A stretch of 64,000 nt of DNA from Microcella sp. (lineage in GTDB: Bacteria; Actinomycetota; Actinomycetes; Actinomycetales; Microbacteriaceae), in contig NZ_CP075524.1 in NCBI RefSeq assembly GCF_025808395.1, positions 2,666,001 through 2,730,000 on the forward strand, written 5' to 3'. The position numbers were made by a program, and so were the translations under genes. The notes under the pieces were generated by a model. That model ran no database searches, was not told where the DNA came from, and saw only the letters and a list, made by a program, of their open reading frames with translations. Of the stretch, positions 60,031-64,000 are shown one piece after another. The stretch's first letter is position 1; each line of letters opens with the position of its first letter.

Positions 60031-60059
60031 TTCTGACCTCCAGCGTGCTCACATAGGCT
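60031..60059 (+). promoter_or_regulatory. Leaderless promoter for ispE
   Basis: TTCTGA (60031-60036), 17 bases, then TAGGCT (60054-60059), and 6 bases later ATG 60066. Spacing fits -35 and -10 with transcription starting at the start codon. It explains how ispE can be expressed apart from rsmA. Confidence 0.55.
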
Positions 60060-60065
60060 GGTGCC

Positions 60066-61001
60066 ATGACGGGTTCGGGGGCTTCGCACGTGGTGCACGC
60101 TCGCGCACCCGGCAAGATCAACGTCTTCATGAAGGTGGGCTCGCTGCTCGACGATGGCTACCACGAAGTGGCCACCGCCTACCAGGCGATCTCGCTCTAC
60201 GAAGAGGTCTTCGCTCGCCCGGCTGACGACTTCTCGGTGCGGTTCGGCGGGCCGATCGACTGCAGCGGGCTGGCCACCGATGGTTCGAATCTGGCCATCA
60301 AGGCGGCGCGACTGCTCGCCCGCACGGCCGACTATCGCGGCGGCGTGTCGCTCGAGATCGAGAAGCATGTGCCGATCGCGGGCGGTATGGGCGGCGGCTC
60401 GGCCGACGCTGCTGCCACGCTCGTCGCGTGCGACCACTTGTGGGGCACGGGGCTGAGCCGAGACGACCTGCACGACCTCGCCGCACAACTCGGCGCCGAC
60501 GTGCCGTTCGCCCTCATGGGAGGCACCGCTGTGGGCACGGGCCGCGGCGACCGGCTGTCGCCCGCACTCGCGCAAGGAACCTTTCACTGGGTGCTCGCGC
60601 TCTCCGAAGGGGGACTCAGCACTCCTGAGGTGTACGCCGAGCTCGATCGGCACCGTGAACGGCACGTGCACGATATCGCGCCGCCGCCCGAGCAACCCTC
60701 GGTCGACATCGAAGTGCTGCAGGCGCTAAGGGCGGGCGACCCGCATCAGCTCGCCGAATACCTCTACAACGATCTGCAGGCGCCGGCGCTGCACCTCGAG
60801 CCCGAACTGTCGAAGACGCTCGAGACGGGTGAGCTGCAGGGCGCGCTCGCGGGCATCGTCTCAGGCTCGGGCCCGACCGTCGCCTTTCTAGCGGCCGATC
60901 AAGATCAGGCGCTCGAGCTGCAGGTGGCGCTCAGTGCGTCTCGGTTGACGGTGCTTCGAGCGACTGGTCCGGTGCACGGCGCTCGGGTGATCTCGAGCTG
61001 A
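60066..61001 (+). CDS. ispE: 4-diphosphocytidyl-2-C-methyl-D-erythritol kinase
   Basis: This is a 311-residue GHMP kinase of the MEP isoprenoid pathway. Motifs: RAPGKINVFMKVG, the ATP loop VPIAGGMGGGSADAAATL and GIVSGSGPTVAFLA near the C-terminus. It overlaps the convergent lspA 3' end by 71 bases (60931-61001). Confidence 0.95.
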   Translation: MTGSGASHVVHARAPGKINVFMKVGSLLDDGYHEVATAYQAISLYEEVFARPADDFSVRFGGPIDCSGLATDGSNLAIKAARLLARTADYRGGVSLEIEKHVPIAGGMGGGSADAAATLVACDHLWGTGLSRDDLHDLAAQLGADVPFALMGGTAVGTGRGDRLSPALAQGTFHWVLALSEGGLSTPEVYAELDRHRERHVHDIAPPPEQPSVDIEVLQALRAGDPHQLAEYLYNDLQAPALHLEPELSKTLETGELQGALAGIVSGSGPTVAFLAADQDQALELQVALSASRLTVLRATGPVHGARVISS

Positions 61002-61500
61002 CGCCGACGAGGCTCAGCAGCACGATGGCGATCGCGCCGCCCACGAGCGCGATGTCGGCCACGTTGCCGACGAAGAACCCGAAGTAGTCGATGAAGTCGA
61101 CGATCTCGCCGCGCGCGAAGCCGGGCTCACGAAACAGACGGTCACCGAGGTGGCTGATGGCGCCGCCGAGCAGTGCGCCGGCGGCGAGGGCCCACCGCAC
61201 ACTCGAGATGCGGGCGACGAAGATCGAGATGCCGACGACGGCGAGGGCTGCCACGAGAGTGAGCACCCAGGTGTAGTCGCCGCCGATGCCGAACGCGGCA
61301 CCGGGGTTGTAGACGAGTCGCCACTGAATCCACTCGCCGATCACGGGCACCGCCTGGTAGGGCACGAGCGTCGCCTCGGCCCAGTACTTGGTCGCCTGGT
61401 CGATCATGATGATGCCGAACGCCCACAGCAGGGTGAAGGGCAGCACGCGGGCGATGGGGCGGGTGGGCGTGGCCGTCGGTGCGGTCTCGTCGGAGGGCAT
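60931..61500 (-). CDS. lspA: Signal peptidase II (housekeeping copy)
   Basis: This is a 189-residue LspA. Motifs: MIDQATKYWAEATLV, YNPGAAFGIGG, and the catalytic Asp at D120 (SHLGDR) and D149 (GNVAD). It differs from the island copy at 1184-1714 by many residues but shares all motifs. Convergent with ispE. CAGAAT 6 bases before ATG 61500 is a possible leaderless -10. Confidence 0.95.
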   Translation of the reverse strand: MPSDETAPTATPTRPIARVLPFTLLWAFGIIMIDQATKYWAEATLVPYQAVPVIGEWIQWRLVYNPGAAFGIGGDYTWVLTLVAALAVVGISIFVARISSVRWALAAGALLGGAISHLGDRLFREPGFARGEIVDFIDYFGFFVGNVADIALVGGAIAIVLLSLVGVSSRSPERRAPDQSLEAPSTETH

Positions 61501-61538
61501 CCGTCTATTCTGCCCCGTTGCGATGCTGTGGTGTCGCG

Positions 61539-62702
61539 CTACAGGGCGCGCAGCACGATCGCCGAGCCTTGACCGCCACCACCGCAGAGGGCGGCCACCC
61601 CGAGCGATCCGGTGCCCTGCGCGGCGAGCGTGCGCGCGAGATGACCGACCAGTCGTGCGCCCGACGCGCCGATGGGGTGGCCCAGAGCGATGGCGCCGCC
61701 GTGCGCGTTGACGATCGACTCGTCGACGCCGAGCACATCGGTCGAGCGGATCGCGACAGAAGCGAAGGCCTCATTGATCTCGACGGCCGTGAGCTCGGTC
61801 AGGTCAAGGCCAGCGCGATCGAGGGCAGCGAGAATCGCGCGCGAGGGCTGCTCGAGCAGCGACAGCCCTGGGCCGGCCACGAGGGCGCGGCTCTCTATTC
61901 GCGCGAGAGCGGGCAGCCCTTCTGCGTTCGCGAGCGACTCGTCGACGATGACGAGCGCGGCGGCACCGTCTGAGATCTGCGAGGCGTTGCCCGCGGTGAC
62001 CGTGCCGTCAGCAGAGAACGCCGGTCGCAAGCGCGCCAGGCTTTCGGCCGTCGTGTCGGCCCGCAGCCCGTCGTCGGCAGAGATCTCGCCGACGCTGGGC
62101 GAAGGGGTGAGAGGCACGATCTCATCGGCGAGCATCCCGTGGGCTTCGGCGAGACGCCGATGCGATCGCGCCGCCCACTCATCTTGCCGCTCACGCGAAA
62201 TGCCGGCCTCTGCAGTGTGACCCTCGGTCAGCGCGCCCATCGAGGTGTGCTCGAACGAGTCGCTGAGCCCGTCGTGCTCGAGGCTGTCGACGAGCTGCAT
62301 CGCGCCATACCGCTGACCCATGCGCGCCTGCACCAGATGCGGCGCTTGCGTCATCGACTCTTGGCCGACGACGAGAACGATGCTGGCCTCACCGGCCGAG
62401 ATCAGGCGATCTGCCTGAGCGACCGCCTCGCTGCCCGAGAGGCACACGATGTTGATGGTCATTGCGGGCACATCGAGCGGCAGCCCGGCGCCGACCGCCG
62501 TCTGCCGCGCGGGGTTCTGCCCCGCGCCGGCCAGCAGCACTTGCCCGGCAAGGGTGATGTCGACGCGGTCGGGCGCGATTCCCGCGCGGTCGAGCGCGGC
62601 GCGAGCGGCGTGCGCCCCGAGGTCGGTCGACGAGAGCGACGAGAAGACTCCGCCGAACTTCACGAATGGTGTGCGGGCGTAGCCCACGATGACGGCGCTC
62701 AT
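61539..62702 (-). CDS. Acetyl-CoA acetyltransferase (thiolase)
   Basis: This is a 387-residue thiolase. Catalytic Cys near residue 88 (NIVCLSGSEAV), His in HGGAIALGHPIGASG and Cys in VAALCGGGGQGSA. It interconverts acetyl-CoA and acetoacetyl-CoA. It overlaps scoB by 4 bases and follows it, so with the CoA-transferase it completes ketone-body or acetoacetate use. Confidence 0.94.
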   Translation of the reverse strand: MSAVIVGYARTPFVKFGGVFSSLSSTDLGAHAARAALDRAGIAPDRVDITLAGQVLLAGAGQNPARQTAVGAGLPLDVPAMTINIVCLSGSEAVAQADRLISAGEASIVLVVGQESMTQAPHLVQARMGQRYGAMQLVDSLEHDGLSDSFEHTSMGALTEGHTAEAGISRERQDEWAARSHRRLAEAHGMLADEIVPLTPSPSVGEISADDGLRADTTAESLARLRPAFSADGTVTAGNASQISDGAAALVIVDESLANAEGLPALARIESRALVAGPGLSLLEQPSRAILAALDRAGLDLTELTAVEINEAFASVAIRSTDVLGVDESIVNAHGGAIALGHPIGASGARLVGHLARTLAAQGTGSLGVAALCGGGGQGSAIVLRAL

Positions 62703-63349
62703 ACTGCTGCCTCCTCGAGATCGACGCTGAATGCTGCCTCCGTGTCGGCGCGAATCGCGTCGACGGTCTCACCCTCGGCGAGTCGACGCAGCACGAGGCC
62801 TCCGGGGGTCACATCGAAGACGGCACGATCGCTGATGATGCGATGCACCACGCCTTTGCCGGTGAGCGGCAGCGTGCACTCGGCGACGATCTTCGCCGTG
62901 CCGTCTTTCGCATTGTGCTCGGTGAGCACGATGACGCGCGGCACGCCCGCGACGAGATCCATCGCGCCCCCCATGCCTTTGACGAGCCTGCCCGGAATCA
63001 TCCAGTTCGCCAGATCGCCCGAACCCGACACCTGCAGTGCACCGAGAATCGCCAGGGCGACGTGCCCGCCCCGAATCATGCCGAACGAGGTCGCCGAGTC
63101 GAAGAACGACCCGCCCGGCAGCAGCGTCACCGTCTGCTTGCCGGCGTTGATGAGGTCGGCGTCTTCGTCGCCCTCCCACGGAAAGGGGCCCATGCCGAGC
63201 ATGCCGTTCTCGCTCTGCAGCGTCACCGTCGCCCCTTCGGGAACATGGTTGGCGACCAGGGTCGGAATGCCGATGCCGAGGTTCACGTACTGCCCGTCGC
63301 GCAACTCTTCAGCGGCGATCGCCGCCATCTCGTCTCGACTCCAGCTCAT
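62699..63349 (-). CDS. scoB: 3-oxoacid CoA-transferase subunit B
   Basis: This is a 216-residue beta subunit of succinyl-CoA:3-ketoacid CoA-transferase. Catalytic Glu is in VTLQSENGMLGMGPFP; other family words are GQYVNLGIGIPTLVAN and RGGHVALAILGALQV. It starts 1 base after the stop of scoA and overlaps thiolase by 4 bases. Confidence 0.94.
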   Translation of the reverse strand: MSWSRDEMAAIAAEELRDGQYVNLGIGIPTLVANHVPEGATVTLQSENGMLGMGPFPWEGDEDADLINAGKQTVTLLPGGSFFDSATSFGMIRGGHVALAILGALQVSGSGDLANWMIPGRLVKGMGGAMDLVAGVPRVIVLTEHNAKDGTAKIVAECTLPLTGKGVVHRIISDRAVFDVTPGGLVLRRLAEGETVDAIRADTEAAFSVDLEEAAV

Positions 63350-63350
63350 G

Positions 63351-64000
63351 TCAACGGCCTTCCTGCGCTGCGGCGCGGGGTCGCACGGTGCGCTGCTCGA
63401 TCGGCTTCTCGCGAGGCGCCGCGACGACGACGTGCTGCACGAAGATGCCGGGGGTGTGAATCTCGTCGGGGTCGAGCCACTCGCTCTCGAGCACTTCGGT
63501 CTCGGCGAACGTCACTCGCCCGCACATGGCGGCGAGCGGGTTGAAGTTGCGTGCCGTCTTGCGGTAGATCAGGTTGCCTTCGCGATCGGCCCGATGGGCT
63601 TTCACGAGGGCGACATCGGCAACGATGCCGCGCTCGAGCACATAGTCGACGCCATCGAACGCCATGGTGGGCTTGCCCTCGGCCACCGGCGTGCCGACCC
63701 CGGTGCGCGTGTAGAAGCCGGCGATGCCCGCGCCTCCCGCGCGCATGCGCTCGGCGAGGGTGCCTTGCGGGGCGAACTCGACCTCGAGCTCGCCCGAGAT
63801 GAACTGCTCGGCGAAGAGTTTGTTCTCGCCGACGTAGCTCGAGACGACCTTGCGCACTTGGCGGCTCTCGATGAGCAGGCCGAGCCCGACTCCATCGACG
63901 CCCATGTTGTTGCTGACGATCGTGAGGTCTCGCACGCCCGTGTCACGCAGCGCCTCGATGAGGTCGCTCGGGTTGCCGCTGAGGCCGAACCCTCCGACGG
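63351..64000 (-). CDS. scoA: 3-oxoacid CoA-transferase subunit A (5' end off the window)
   Basis: Alpha subunit; the frame is open to the right edge and reads GGFGLSGNPSDLIEALRDTG before the first in-frame Met, so the start lies outside. Further words: LTIVSNNMGVDGVGLG, SSYVGENKLFAEQFISGELE and FVQHVVVAAPREKPIEQRT. About 216 residues are present. Leads the operon scoA-scoB-thiolase. Confidence 0.92.
   Translation of the reverse strand, partial: VGGFGLSGNPSDLIEALRDTGVRDLTIVSNNMGVDGVGLGLLIESRQVRKVVSSYVGENKLFAEQFISGELEVEFAPQGTLAERMRAGGAGIAGFYTRTGVGTPVAEGKPTMAFDGVDYVLERGIVADVALVKAHRADREGNLIYRKTARNFNPLAAMCGRVTFAETEVLESEWLDPDEIHTPGIFVQHVVVAAPREKPIEQRTVRPRAAAQEGR

Noticed and set aside
1..64000. 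CRISPR arrays, tRNA and rRNA genes, riboswitches
   Set aside because: No regularly spaced repeats, cloverleaf-type sequence or rRNA-like conserved words were seen; a covariance-model scan would be decisive.

Overview
The window is high-GC DNA from an actinobacterium, most likely a member of the Microbacteriaceae. Support for this is the codon usage, the mycothiol-type (DinB/MDMPI) enzyme, the PMT/rsmI/metG/tatD/rsmA/ispE gene order, an LAxTG-type surface protein, and many start codons placed 6-8 nt after a TAnnnT -10 box (leaderless style). No rRNA, tRNA or CRISPR array was found. Two regions of different character meet near 30.8 kb.

Region 1 (1 to about 30,840) is an accessory island for metal and redox stress, with plasmid and transposon debris between the genes. 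From the left it holds: the end of a metal P-type ATPase with cadD, an accessory lspA and a thioredoxin-like gene; remnants of an integrase, of a duplicated DUF1508 gene and of a dsbA; a second lipoprotein-maturation gene, lnt; and an intact IS3-family element. A redox/arsenic/copper block follows: a frameshifted ACR3-type transporter and VKOR on one strand, and a DUF6153-like protein, DsbA, CtaG and DUF6804 on the other. Next come an IS21 transposase scrap, a P1B-4 ATPase divergent from a CzrA-like ArsR sensor across a perfect operator, and the System II cytochrome c assembly genes (resA, ccdA, resB, ccsB). The last part holds an SRPBCC protein with a flavin monooxygenase, two CDF transporters under a CmtR-like regulator, two M23 peptidases, a hydrolase, and a DUF6153-DUF305-F510_1955 lipoprotein operon that starts at a CsoR-like palindrome. 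The island ends in fragments of a plasmid-type DNA methylase/helicase joined to the tail of a truncated amidohydrolase gene, which I read as the integration junction.

Region 2 (about 30,840 to 64,000) looks like core chromosome: a VapBC-type toxin-antitoxin pair, an MDMPI enzyme, hrpA, the 2-methylcitrate cycle operon (gntR, prpD, prpB, prpC), an aldo/keto reductase, an acyl-CoA ligase-like gene coupled to an LADTG surface protein, lipoproteins, metY with a CoA-binding protein, a DUF418 membrane protein, pmt, rsmI, three lipoprotein genes, metG, tatD, rsmA and rlmC. A second, apparently identical IS3 copy sits between rlmC and ispE. After ispE come the housekeeping lspA (convergent) and a thiolase/CoA-transferase operon that runs off the right edge.

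The island's genes share an extracytoplasmic theme: metal export (two P-type ATPases, CadD, two CDFs, ACR3), disulfide formation (VKOR and DsbA), copper delivery and heme-protein assembly (CtaG, ResB/CcsB/CcdA/ResA), and lipoprotein processing (LspA, Lnt) alongside metal-associated lipoproteins (DUF305, F510_1955). The most interesting candidate systems are the VKOR-DUF6153-DsbA-CtaG-DUF6804 block, the DUF6153-DUF305-F510_1955 operon, and the accessory lspA/lnt pair.
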